A DNA stretch of 64,000 nucleotides from Begonia masoniana. Taxonomy: Eukaryota; Streptophyta; Magnoliopsida; Cucurbitales; Begoniaceae. Shown one piece after another: positions 34,777 to 45,667 of this stretch (position 1 is the first letter of the stretch; each line of letters starts with the position of its first letter). The notes below the pieces were generated by a model. It saw nothing but the letters and a program-made list of their open reading frames with translations. It was not told the origin of the DNA and made no database searches. The stretch spans positions 26,210,996 through 26,274,995 of the forward strand of contig CM039502.1 in the NCBI GenBank assembly GCA_022432975.1, read 5' to 3'. Made by a program: the position numbers and the translations under genes.

Positions 34777-36599
34777 CCTACCGTATAGCAAAAAACAATA
34801 AACATATAAACACATTAACCTAAATTTATCAACCAACACATTAACAAGATTAATAACCAACCAACAAAAAAAAAACAAGAGAAAGGGTGAGAAAGAAAGA
34901 GAGAAAAAATATTACATTAATCATTTATCATATAATTTAAATTATAGCGATTTTTTTTTGTCCCAATTGTTTGTTTGTGGATGAGAAACTAAAGGTCCCT
35001 CCTTTCATTGCATATTTCACCTATTCAGAATTTAAAATACTCACTCACACTTTGAAACAGGGATTTGAATTGCAGAAACCAAACATGATTGAATTATTGA
35101 AGGTGTGTATATACTCTTTTTTTTTTAAATTTTTCTTACTAAACATAAATATTATTTTTAAATAGTAGTGAACGAACATGAACTTAATGTCCATCTAACA
35201 CGCAAACATGCTCATTTGTTATCTCTAAATGACCATGATGAACTTATATGCATCTAACATTTTGTCCATGTTTTTGAGGCACAATCAACGTTTCATCAAA
35301 AAAAAAAAAATAGTTAACTCATGTTTGTAGCTAAAACTTAATTATAGTAATATATAAATGTATAGCTAAAACTTAATTATAGTAATATATAAATGTAATA
35401 CGTAAAGGTTATGTGCATATAATGCACTATAATGCTTGAAACAGAGTCACGTCCCAAAGGGACCCAAAAAAGAATGGAAATTGACATGGCCTAAAACGAA
35501 CTGAATCGTCGCCTTAACTTAAAGTGTTGCTAGTTAGCAGCTGAAGACTTAAATTTAAATCACAAGCGAGGACCTGAAATAACTCGACTATTACTAGGTC
35601 TAATAGTGACATCAATTAGTATAATATTATAGGTCTAATGACTCTGTGAAAATAAAATAAAACAAATTCCACAAAAATAAATTCTTACAGTAATCTAATC
35701 TTATTAAAATAACTCTTACAGAAATAAAAACTTCTAAACAGAAAAGTCCTCATATTTACTTAAGCAGTGGTAACAGGGAATCAATTTGATTATAACTTGA
35801 AAGGGGGGAAGTATTTTGGGGTGACTACTAACCTTAATCATATGAAATTTTGTATTCAACCTTTAATTTAAAAATAACTCTAAGTGAGCATGCTAATATT
35901 TTTATGAAAGTAATTACCAGAAGAACAATTTGAAAAACTTAAGGCAATAGGCAATTTTGACAGTGATACCTAAATCCATAAATCGATTTCTCTCTATAAA
36001 TCATCAAACAGAGAAAATCAGATAAAAAAAATGTGATTTCTTATACAATAACTTTGACAAATGAGAATTAATTGCTAACTCATCTCACACACATTTTACC
36101 CTAAAAACTTAATAATCATGATTGTGATGAGCAAAGGACTCTACAACTAAAATGCCCAGTGCCCAACAGTACAACTAAAATGAAAAAAACTAAGTTTAAC
36201 CGCCAACTGATCCAACGTGCGAATCAAAATCCTAAGTCTAACAACTTCTATTCAGAATTCACAACATGAGCAGTTAATATGACAAACCTAAACGGCTTTG
36301 TGACTTGTGAGTCTGTTAGTCCGCGACCGTGAGACTATGGCGATGGCGAGCGTCGATGACGAGAAGAGTTGATTAGCTGAGGTCTGAGGGGAGAGGATTG
36401 AAGGCTGAAGCCAAAGGTCGACAGACGACAGTGACCACTCGGCTCGAGAGTCGGAAGTCGGGAGGGGCGACGACGACGGAGAATAAGAAGAATGGGTTAT
36501 GGGACTTGGACACGGAGGGGCCAGAAACTAGCGAGGAAAAAGAATGGGCAGTGAGTACTGAGTCCTAACTCTTTTAGTGTTAATAGTTATTCTGAAATC
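34777..36599 (-). other. 5' region of the hAT element
   Basis: Upstream region of the transposase gene. It contains a 33-bp direct duplication at about 35329-35398, the dispersed repeat at 35446-35960, and a GC-richer stretch at 36300-36560 that could be promoter or first exon. No coding domain was recognised. Confidence 0.5.
35446..35960. repeat. Dispersed repeat shared with 21567-22050
   Basis: See the other copy. Here it lies inside the hAT 5' region, so it was either carried by the transposon or inserted in it. Confidence 0.45.
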
Positions 36600-37059
36600 T
36601 GAATTGGGTGCTCGGTCCGGTCTGGTCTTTCGAGAATTTCAAACTATGGACCATGGACCAGACCAATGCCCATGGGATTCCTGCTTTAAAGATCGGTCCC
36701 AGACCGAGAACTATCAAGAACCGCCCGAAACCGGATCGACACCTTTCGTCCAGTCTGGTTCTCGGTCCGTGGTTTGGTCTTGCCCTGTAATGCCCCAAAT
36801 TAATAAACTCGGTTTGTTAATCACATACTTTGACTGTATTAAGAAAATTCTAGGGAAATTTAAAATTTCCACTCAACGGCTAAAATTTGAAATTTATTTA
36901 AAAACATCAAAAACTTGCAGCGGAAAAATATTTGTGTAAAACAGAGTCTTTACAAAAACAGACTAGAAAATTCTTACTGTTTAAACAATACCATGAGGAA
37001 AACGTTCGAAACTTCTCGGAGACATCTGCAGCCAGCTCGACATTATTGTCAATCTAGCG

Positions 37060-37620
37060 CCTACAGAGTTTGTCGACTCTGACCTTGGACAACACGCCTG
37101 TCTACGGCTTTGGTCGACGAACTCTGGACAAGCGACTTTGGACGACTAGATCTGAACAAATGATTGTGGACGATATCGCTACAAACAACATTAATTTAAA
37201 CGACAACGTTTTGGATAACAATACTCTGGAAGACAACTTTGGACTACTGGTCCCCTCGTCCACGGCTACATAGGTTTAACGTCTACGGATTTTCGTCCAC
37301 AGATTTACTTAAGTTTTATAGTCTATGGGCCAGGTGACTTTATCGTCCACGGGCTACGTGACTTCATTACTCACAGTTTACAAAGTCATCATCGTCCAAT
37401 GACTAAAGTCCATAGACTTACTTAAACTCATCGTCTACGGACCACGTGACTTTATCATCCACGGGTCACGTGACTTTGAACGATGTTCCTATTCCTAACC
37501 TGAGACGACTACACTTATCCACAAAATAAGCAACTATTTCAACCTTCGACTCTGGATGATATGCTCGTCCACGACTTTGGACGACATTCTCGTCCACGAC
37601 TCTATGACAACAACTTGACC
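37060..37620. repeat. Degenerate short-repeat block in the Gyp-D LTR
   Basis: Many imperfect copies of CGTCCACGG, CTACGGACC and CACGTGAC motifs, with unit length about 20-45 bp. It occupies the place where Solo-3 and Solo-5 of the same family have TGACGTCA-type repeats, so the repeat content at this site differs between copies. Confidence 0.7.
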
Positions 37621-37960
37621 GATTACACTCTAAGCAATGAACAACTCTGACTATTGAAAGAACTTGCAAATTTTCACAGTTACCATTCAAAATAACTTGA
37701 CTCCATAAAATGCCAAAATCCAGTAAAAGAACTACAGTTAAAACTAACAATGTTTCCTTATCAGTGTAACTTCAAAAAAACATAACAGAAATATTAAAAC
37801 TATCACTGTCATAAAAATTCTCAGCACACATCAACAAAACACTTGTCCACTAAGACTTCACATACTGACATTAGTTAAACCGCCTCATCAGTGCACCAAA
37901 CCGTGGCATAGATGTGCTCCATCAACTTCATCTATCCTTTTGTAAACTCAGAGAACTCAC

Positions 37961-37978
37961 CTATTGAAACCTCAGCAC
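37961..37978 (-). other. Candidate 18-nt micro-exon in the Gyp-D LTR
   Basis: The minus strand reads GTGCTGAGGTTTCAATAG, preceded by GATGTAG and followed by GTGAGT. Confidence 0.4.
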
Positions 37979-38732
37979 CTACATCACAAAACTCATTTAT
38001 TAGCCTAATACTAAATAAGTAGAGTAAAATGAAATGAAGTACTGAAACATAAAAGTTAATCATGCAGTTTCTACTTTCACAACTCAGTTGTATTCGTTTT
38101 ATGTTGATCCCTCTGTACAATGGGAGGTGGATCAAATTCCCAAGGTCTACATACTTTACTCGATTAAGGGGCGGATTAGTTCCCTTAATAGCTGATCTGA
38201 TCTCTCCTTCGATGGGAAGTGGATCAAATTTTCCAAAGTCTACATCCTCTACTCGATTAAGGGACAGATTAGTTCCCTTAATAGTTTTTATGATTCAAAC
38301 TACTCATGCCTTACCATACCATTACATGTAAATTCTTTTTCGTGTTCTTTCATAAACATGATGCATGACATACTAAAAACATTTAAAACAAGCATAAATC
38401 CTACTGTTTTGTGATGTAGGCCCGAAGGCACACACATACTTTACTTATCTGGGTTCCTAGAAATGTTTGGTGGAAGGCTACTTTGGGAGTTGACTCAAAC
38501 CTAAAACCATAGACAGAGTATTGATTAGATCTTCACTAAATCTCATTCTAAACTATCCAGAAGATTAAGGAGGCTATTCGGGAGCTCTGTTCTTCGAGCA
38601 TTCTAAAACAAGCTTCTACAAGCTCCCTTATCATCTACAATAACTAAACAGCAAGAAAATTGAAATAAATCTCACCTAGGTTGAAGAAATCGGAGGGGAA
38701 ATTGCTGAGAGGAATCTGCTCTGCTGAGTTGA

Positions 38733-39221
38733 TGATACGAACCAAGATAGGTCCAAGCCCAATGTTAAGGACAATAATCCATCTAACAAAGGAGACCCTA
38801 ATGTGAATCAAGGTGCGACTAAGCTCAAACCCAAAGACAAAGATCTATGTAAAAATATTGTAGTTCTTCAAGGAGGATCATGTTTTATGGAGATCAACAT
38901 CTTCAATTCAGCATCCCCTTATATTATGACATTCTTCAAGGTGAGACATAAATGGAGGATCAAGAACATGGAAGGGGGAATTTGTTTTCCTTATGACAAA
39001 TAATTGTAATATTTCCTAATTATAGTTTTAGAAAGTTTCTTAATTATAGTTTTAGAAAGCTTTCCTAATCTTAGATTTAGAAAGTTTTCCTAAGTATTAT
39101 TTTAGAAAGTTTTGATAACTTTGGTTCCGTCAGCAAGGTTCGATTGGGGTCAAGTTCCTTATACTCGATTTCAAAGGTGTTCCTGAGTTTCTAGGGTTTG
39201 ATATACCCGTGGTTCTCATCA
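38733..39221 (+). repeat. 5' LTR of NA-F, internally deleted
   Basis: 489 bp against 771 bp for the 3' LTR. About 280 bp between the AGAAAGTTTT motif (near 39114) and GATAACTTTGG are missing. The edges are intact. Confidence 0.88.
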
Positions 39222-39223
39222 TT

Positions 39224-39235
39224 TGGTATCAGAGC
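39224..39235 (+). promoter_or_regulatory. Primer-binding site 1 of NA-F
   Basis: TGGTATCAGAGC two bases after the 5' LTR, the tRNA-iMet type. Confidence 0.9.
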
Positions 39236-39501
39236 AAAGGTTCTTAGATTCAAGCGCTATCTTTATTATCTGTCAATCTCTTCTTACCCCGAATTTCTTT
39301 TTCAAAATTCTTCTTTTAAAAAAAAAAAAAGTTTCTTGAAAAAATAAAATAAAATAAATCCGAAAATTTAAAAAAAAAAAATTGAAAGTTCTCAAAACTT
39401 TTAAGCAACGATTCTTTGCTTATTTTCTTATTTCAAAAAAAAAATCTTAATATTTTGAGTATCAATATGTCGAGCATCAATTGCTTTCACAATCTTCTAG
39501 C

Positions 39502-40005
39502 TATAGTTTTAGAAAGTTTCTTAATTATAGTTTTAGAAAGTTTCTTAATTATAGTTTTAGAAAGTTTCTTAATTATAGTTTTAGAAAGTTTCTTAATTAT
39601 AGTTTTAGAAAGTTTCTTAATTATAGTTTTAGAAAGTTTCTTAATTATAGTTTTAGAAAGTTTCTTAATTATAGTTTTAGAAAGTTTCTTAATTATAGTT
39701 TTAGAAAGTTTCTTAATTATAGTTTTAGAAAGTTTCTTAATTATAGTTTTAGAAAGTTTCTTAATTATAGTTTTAGAAAGTTTCTTAATTATAGTTTTAG
39801 AAAGTTTCTTAATTATAGTTTTAGAAAGTTTCTTAATTATAGTTTTAGAAAGTTTCTTAATTATAGTTTTAGAAAGTTTCTTAATTATAGTTTTAGAAAG
39901 TTTCTTAATTATAGTTTTAGAAAGTTTCTTAATTATAGTTTTAGAAAGTTTCTTAATTATAGTTTTAGAAAGTTTCTTAATTATAGTTTTAGAAAGTTTC
40001 TTAAA
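39502..40005 (+). repeat. 24-bp minisatellite, about 21 copies
   Basis: Tandem repeat with period 24, unit containing TAGTTTTAGAAAGTTTCTTA and ending AT, essentially identical between copies. The unit is LTR sequence: each flanking LTR carries two or three copies. Because 24 is divisible by three and the unit has no stop in three of the frames, long artificial open frames appear. Confidence 0.95.
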
Positions 40006-40272
40006 CATTAAAAGCAATATACATGATTTTGAGTTACTCTTTGTGAGAATTTTCTCTTTGGTTCTTTGTGAAGAACTAGATCTTCTTCAAGTCAAAACTT
40101 GAAAGATCAACTTGATAGCTTTGGTTCTAACCACAAGTTCGGTTACGGGTCAAGCTCCTTGTTTGATAACTTTGGTTCCGTCAGCAAGGTTCGATTGGGG
40201 TCAAGTTCCTTATACTCGATTTCAAAGGTGTTCCTGAGTTTCTAGGGTTTGATATACCCGTGGTTCTCATCA
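40006..40272 (+). repeat. Second, partial LTR copy inside NA-F
   Basis: Matches the right half of the 3' LTR (from the CATTAAAA.GCAATATACATG region to GTTCTCATCA) and follows the minisatellite. With the minisatellite it forms an LTR fragment placed inside the leader. Confidence 0.88.
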
Positions 40273-40274
40273 TT

Positions 40275-40286
40275 TGGTATCAGAGC
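40275..40286 (+). promoter_or_regulatory. Primer-binding site 2 of NA-F
   Basis: A second TGGTATCAGAGC, again two bases after an LTR end, followed by a second near-identical copy of the leader (to about 40535). Confidence 0.88.
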
Positions 40287-41184
40287 AAAGGTTCTTAGAT
40301 TCAAGCGCTATCTTTATTATCTGTCAATCTCTTCTTACCCCGAATTTCTTTTTCAAAATTCTTCTTTTAAAAAAAAAAAAAGTTTCTTGAAAAAATAAAA
40401 TAAAATAAATCCGAAATTAAAATTGAAAGTTCTCAAACTTTTAAGCAACGATTCTTTGCTTATTTTCTTATTTCAAAAAAAAAATCTTAATATTTTGAGT
40501 ATCAATATGTCGAGCATCAATTGCTTTCACAATATTCATTCTAAGCATCAATATTTTCTTTTGAGTGTGCTTATTATAATCTTATTATTTTATTGTCTCA
40601 ATAAATTCTAAGTTATCGATTATATTTTCTTGGAGATTTCGAAGTTCTTGATTAATCATATTTGCTTTCACAATATTCAAGCATTAATTCATTATTCTGT
40701 GAGATTTCAAAAGTTTACTTTCTTGAAAAGTTTCTTTTCGTAAAAAGTTTCCTTTTTTTGAAAAATTTCCTTTCTTGAAAAGTTTCATTTCATAAAAAGT
40801 TTCCTTTTTTGAAAAGTTTCATTTCTTAAAAAGTTTCATTTCGTAAAAAGTTTCCTTTCTTAAAAAATTTCCTTTCTTGAAGTTCTATATTCTATTCTAA
40901 ATTATTTGATTCTAACCGATTTTGGAAATTAGAATTTTGAGTTAAAAAGATTGATCTTACTTGTTTTTGCTTGTTAAATTTTTCTCTTGATTAGGTTTTT
41001 ACACAAAAAGCTTAAAGAGAAAATTGAGAGGTAAAAGGCAAGAGGGTGAGACTATTATATAAAAGCCATTATTTGAAGGAAACACGAGTGGAGAGACTAT
41101 ATAATCGAGTGTAAACACGTGAGTGAGTTCTGTTTACTTACTATTTTTGTTCACTAATAATTTTTATTTTTCTTTCTTGAAATT
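40287..41184 (+). other. Leader of NA-F
   Basis: Non-coding. It contains a run of degenerate GAAAAGTTTC motifs around 40710-40880. Confidence 0.6.
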
Positions 41185-41928
41185 ATGAGTAGTGATGAAA
41201 GACTTGCTATGAAGTAAATGAGGGCTATACTAGATCAATTTAAGGCGTTAGACATGAGGTATGAAAGAAAAAAGTCTCCTTCTAATAGCCATGCATGGAA
41301 GAGCAAATCACCAATTGAGTATTATTATGAGGAATTCGACTACGAGGATGACAATTACAAAAGATAGAGACATACTAGAACAAAACAAAGTGACAACTTT
41401 TTGATCGACTACTACAATGATTTGGTGGAACAAGAAGCAAAGAAACAAATATTGAAAAAACAAGAGGTTACACAAAAAGACGACAAGCCACCAACCAAAG
41501 AGTAACCGACTGAAGAGCCACCAACTGAAGAAGATCCACCAACCGAAGAACCACCTACCAAAGAGCCCGTAAAAGAGGAAGTTAGTTGTCTTCAACAAGA
41601 TCTAATTTTTATGATATTTCAACAAGAGAAAGATAACTACTCGATGGAGGAAATTGTCCCAAAAATCTACGAGATTCAAGAAGCAAAAGTGTTGTTGAAG
41701 TATGAACCAAAAAATTATGAAGTTGAGGTACAAAAGGTGAAGAACATTGATGAAGAAAGTGAGAACAATATTGTCATGTTGGCAAGGGAGCAAGCACTTG
41801 TTACTTGTTCCAAAGATTTTATTTTTTCTAACAATCTTAATCCTTTTTCTAGTGTGAATTTCTTTGTGTATGATCCAGGAGATTCGAGGACGAATCTCTT
41901 CGAAGGGAAAGGGAATGATATGAACTAA
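41185..41928 (+). pseudogene. Gag-like/polyprotein-tail remnant of NA-F
   Basis: One frame runs from ATG 41185 to a stop at 41926-41928, just inside the 3' LTR, with three in-frame stops at 41215, 41365 and 41503. The middle is a Pro/Thr/Glu repeat region (PPTEE and PPTKE units, about 41485-41580). The end contains SVNFFVYDPGDSRTNLFEG, the typical last residues of plant gypsy polyproteins. So a short N-terminal piece appears fused to the extreme C-terminus by deletion of everything between. No function is expected. Confidence 0.7.
41902..41915 (+). promoter_or_regulatory. Polypurine tract of NA-F
   Basis: GAAGGGAAAGGGAA directly before the 3' LTR. Confidence 0.85.
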
Positions 41929-42686
41929 GATAGGTCCAAACCCAATGTCAAGGACAATAATCCATCTAACAAAGGAGGCCTTAATGTGAATCAAGGTGCG
42001 ACTAAGCTCAAACCCAAAGACAAAGATCTATGTAAAAATATTGTAGTTCTTCAAGGAGGATCATGCTTTACGAAGATCAACATCTTCAATTCAGCATCCC
42101 CTTACATTATGACATTCTTCAAGGTGAGACATAAATGGAGGATCAAGCACATAGAAGGAGGAATTTGTTTTCCTTATGACAAATAATTGTAATATTTCAT
42201 AATTATAGTTTTAGAAAGTTTCTTAATTATAGTTTTAGAAAGTTTCTTAATTATAATTTTAGAAAGTTTTCCTAATCTTAGATTTAGAAAGTTTTCCTAA
42301 GTATTATTTTAGAAAGTTTCCTAATTATTGTTTTAGTAATATTTCCTAATTAAATTAGGATAGTTTGTAGCCTATTTAAAGGCATAAACTTTGCAACATT
42401 AAAAAGCAATATACATGATTTTGAGTTACTCTTTGTGAGAATTTTCTCTTTGGTTCTTTGTGAAGAACTAGATCTTCTTCAAGTCAAAACTTGAAAGATC
42501 AACTTGATAGCTTTGGTTCTAACCACAAGTTTGGTTATGGGTCAAACTCCTTGTTTGATAATTTTGGTTCCGTCGACAAGGTTCGATTAGGGTCAAGTTC
42601 CTTATATTTGATTTCAAAGGCGTTCCTGAGTTTCTATTCTTTATTGTTAAAGGGTCTCGGGTTTGATATACCTGTGGTTCTCATCA
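41916..42686 (+). repeat. 3' LTR of NA-F
   Basis: 771 bp, the more complete LTR copy. It contains two copies of the 24-bp unit and AGCCTATTTAAAGGCATA, a probable TATA-box region, near 42370. Confidence 0.88.
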
Positions 42687-42712
42687 GTTGAGCTGAATGT
42701 CGAATGAGGAAA

Positions 42713-43911
42713 TGTGACAGCCCCAGACCCAGTAAGGGTTGATGAGCCATCACTCAGGAACATTTTGAAAACTTGGACTATTATTTTTTTTTTAATTAAA
42801 CAGACTGAACTTTTTAAAAAATACAAACCCTTAAAACTTTACAGAGAGAGAAAACATTCTCAGTATTTGATAGCAAAACGGGAAACAGTTAAAATCGGAC
42901 CACAGAATGAATGACAGAAGAAAAGCAGGAAGACTAGAACACTTAAAAATTTGGATGTAAACCTTCTCTGGCATTGAGGTGAGAAAATAAGGAAGAACAG
43001 GAATGAACAACAGATGGAAACGGGAAGAAATGGGATATATAAAAACTTGGCTGTAGAAATAGAAGACTGAAGAAATCAGAATACTTTGATCGTTTAAATA
43101 AAAGGCTGGATGGACGACGAACATGCAAAGGAAAGCATGATAAAATACATGCAGTGAAAATAAATGAGAAACATAAACTGGAAGACATACTGGGAGAAAG
43201 GCTACAGTGAATAACAAGATCGGGTGATGTAGGGCGGAAGAAGTAAATAAACTGAGGCGGAAGAAACAAGGCGGAAGATGTGACTAAACCGGGGCAGAAG
43301 AAGCAAGGCGGAAGATGTAGGTGAACTGGGCAGCAGATGTGGGTGAATGACGTCAGGCGGAAGATGTAGTGAACTGGGCGGAAGATATAGGTGAATGGCG
43401 TCAGGCGGAAGATGTAGTGAACTGGGCGGAAGATATAGGTGAATGACGTCAGGCGGAAGACTTAAATAAACCGGAGGACTTAAATAAACCGGGGCGGTGG
43501 ATATAGCATAAGGCGGTAGATGTAGTGGAAGACTCAGTTTTAAAGGCAGAATTGACAACTTTTAACAGGAAGACATATAAACAGAGAGCATAAAACAGAA
43601 AGCATAAAAGTTTCAAACCCTCAAAACCTAATTCAGAACAAAGTTGTAAAACATGCCTTACAGATGACAGAGATTCAAGAAAAACAAACTGCATGGATAG
43701 TTCTAAAACTCGAGACCATCCATGCACAACCTAAAAAGGGAGATTTCCAAGCAGTTCCAGAATATTTCAAATTATCCATACAACTGTTAAATACAGAGGT
43801 TTAAAAACTTAGACATCGGAACCTATACATTATCCAAATTTCCAACAGAATCTCAATAGAGTTTTAAAACAGAAACACCAGAATCCTAGTAGAGTTTCAA
43901 ACATGACCTTT
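42713..43911 (-). repeat. 3' LTR of Gyp-C, first segment
   Basis: Collinear with 55145-56440. It contains the GGCGGAAGATGTAG-type repeat block at about 43226-43530. It ends at the Solo-3 insertion. Confidence 0.9.
43226..43530. repeat. GGCGGAAGATG/TGACGTCA repeat block, left LTR of Gyp-C
   Basis: Alternating units GGCGGAAGATGTAG, TGAACTGGGCGGAAGAT and GGTGAATGACGTCAGGC, each repeated several times. TGACGTCA occurs, for example, at 43348-43355. The matching block in the right LTR is 55664-56070 and has more units. Confidence 0.85.
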
Positions 43912-44239
43912 TGTAACGCCCCGGGTTATCTGAACCCGGTTCGTCACACCATGCCCGTACATGACTAAAATTTTCAACCGTATTATATTTTTTTAAAAAA
44001 ACTTGCAGCGGAAATCATTTAAGTAAAATGGAGTTAAACAAAACTATTGTACAATGCTTGAATACTCAGTTAGAATTATTGGGAATAATTCGGCAAAAGG
44101 AATAAAGGATTAAATTGCAGAACACTTCATAAGTTTCAAAAGTCAAACGCATCGCCCGCTGAACAAAGTCAACAAAAAGGGGCTGAAGCAGAAAATAGAA
44201 GACATCATCCTGTGGCAAAACTACAAAATACGCTCTACA

Positions 44240-44520
44240 CCTTCCGGTGACGTCAGCCGGATGATCGACGCTATACAGCATCCACCGGTCACAAAACGAC
44301 AAAACATTTCCTACATCTTCCGGTAGATTAACACACGACATCCACCGGTCACTAAACGACAAAACATTTCCTACATCTTCCGGTGGATTAACACACGACA
44401 TCCACCGGTGAGTAGAATACTCAACATCATCCGGTGACGTCAACCGGATGATTCAATTCGCCAGTGTCTATCAGCGAACAACACCCAACATCCACCGGTG
44501 AACTCCATTCACCGATGGTT
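44240..44520. repeat. CCGGTGACGTCA repeat block in Solo-3
   Basis: Units of the type CATCCACCGGTCAC and CATCTTCCGGT(A/G)GATTAA. TGACGTCA at 44248-44255 and 44435-44442 is embedded in CCGG..CCGG dyads (CCGGTGACGTCAGCCGG). Confidence 0.85.
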
Positions 44521-44949
44521 GAATTTGTAAAAAAAAAACTTACTCAAGACATTCAAAAGCCCCCGACTCTAAGTAACCCAGGAAACTCCACAGAAAGTAG
44601 ACAATATTTCTACTAATCAAACTTCCTGCAAAAACATCTCTAGCTGCGAGAAGGACGAGCTCACTTCACTGAACCCATTTAGAACCATTCAAATCCTTAC
44701 ATTACTCAATTTCTGTAAAATCAACATTTATACCTAACCAAATACTATTATCAACAAACTCAAGAAAGAAACATATTCGAAATATTGAAAACCACTATTG
44801 TCATGAAAACTCAGCAAATTTAAATTGAACACTGTCAACTAAACTTTCAGATCATTGACACCAGTTAACCCGCCTCATCAGTTTACCAGGCCGAAACATG
44901 AATGTGCTCCTCCAACCAGCCTATCCCTCAGTGAACTCAGAGAATTCAC

Positions 44950-44967
44950 CTACAGTATCTTCAACAC
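44950..44967 (-). other. Candidate 18-nt micro-exon in Solo-3
   Basis: The minus strand reads GTGTTGAAGATACTGTAG, preceded by GATGTAG and followed by GTGAATT. Confidence 0.4.
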
Positions 44968-45106
44968 CTACATCACAAAACTCATCTATTAGCCTAATGC
45001 TAAGTAAGTAAAGCAGGAATGAAATGAATTGCTGAAACATAAATTCCTAAACATGCATTTTCTACTTTCTCATCTCAGTTGCATACATATATATTCATAA
45101 ACTGTT

Positions 45107-45298
45107 CTGATCCCTCTGTTCCCTTGGGAGTGGGATCAATTCTCTCAATGTCATACATCCTCTACTCGATTAAGGGGCGGATGAATTCCCTTAATAGCTG
45201 ATCTGATCCCTTGGTTCCCTTGGGAGTGGGATCAGTTCTCCCAATGTCATACATCCTCTACTCGATTAAGGGGCGGATGAATTCCCTTAATAGCTGAT
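45107..45298. repeat. Duplicated 96-bp block in Solo-3
   Basis: Two head-to-tail 96-bp units beginning CTGATCCC and containing CTCGATTAAGGGGCGGAT. Equivalent pairs are at 38103-38290 and 62592-62783. Confidence 0.9.
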
Positions 45299-45657
45299 CT
45301 GTCACATTCAGTTCATGCCTCACCATTCTTACATGGAAATTCATTTTCGTAATCTTTCAAAAACATGATGCATGACATACAAAATCATTCACAAGATGCA
45401 TAACCCTACTGTCTTGTGATGTGGGCCCGAAGGCACATGCATACTTTACTTACTTGGATTCCTGGAAATTATTCGGTTACCACTACTCGAGAAGCTCTGT
45501 ACACCTAATGTAACACCCGACATTTCGGCCAGGTAACTTTTAACTATATTATCGGTCACTTTTCCGGATTAGAATTTAAGACAAGGCTAAATTAATAATA
45601 TGTGGATTTTTGAACTAGGTCGAGTGGCATAATGGTAATATGAGGAGTAAGAGTTTG

Positions 45658-45667
45658 TATTTAAAGA
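45658..45667 (+). promoter_or_regulatory. TATA-like box of Solo-4
   Basis: GTATTTAAAG about 150 bp from the LTR start, followed by a CT-rich segment. Gyp-D LTRs have a similar TATTTAAGG at the same relative place (63330-63340, minus strand). Confidence 0.45.

Larger units (their letters stand above)
31380..36785 (-). mobile_element. hAT DNA transposon, right end interrupted by Gyp-D
   Basis: The left terminal repeat starts TAGGGATGGGCATCG at 31380. The eight bases before it, CTTCAAAC (31372-31379), are the expected 8-bp target duplication. Subterminal regions rich in GGACCGG/GGTCTGG lie at 31390-31530 and 36600-36785, in opposite orientation. At the right, GGTCTTGCCC is cut by the Gyp-D LTR, so the last bases (expected ATCCCTA) should lie beyond Gyp-D. 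The element carries one transposase gene on the minus strand. It is dead: the gene has a stop, an internal duplication and a Cassandra insertion. Confidence 0.88.
36786..38732 (-). repeat. 3' LTR of Gyp-D, first segment
   Basis: Matches Solo-3 and Solo-5: TGTAATGCCCC edge, CTTGCAGCGGAAA block, the 18-nt block at 37961-37978, a duplicated ~95-bp block (about 38103-38290), and the splice-like site at 38443-38452, here mutated to CCAGATAAGT. It is interrupted at 38733 by NA-F. Confidence 0.85.
38733..42686 (+). mobile_element. Non-autonomous Ty3/gypsy-type LTR element NA-F
   Basis: Plus strand, 3954 bp. It starts TGATACGAACC and ends GTTCTCATCA, with perfect duplication GTTGA at 38728-38732 and 42687-42691. 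It has a 5' LTR (38733-39221), primer site, leader, a second partial LTR with its own primer site and leader, a gag-like remnant, a polypurine tract and a 3' LTR (41916-42686). RT, RNase H and integrase are absent. The end of the remnant frame (DPGDSRTNLFEGKGND) matches the C-terminus of plant gypsy polyproteins, so it is a deletion derivative that must have used proteins made elsewhere. Confidence 0.9.

Noticed and set aside
39416..40102. Open frames of up to 228 codons with an eight-residue periodic peptide on both strands
   Set aside because: They are the 24-bp minisatellite read in several frames. The repeat has no stop and a period divisible by three, so openness is automatic.
42831..43727. 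Several overlapping minus-strand frames rich in Leu, Pro and Ser
   Set aside because: They lie in the Gyp-C LTR and recur at 55268-56255 in its partner. They arise from the GGCGGAAGATG repeats.
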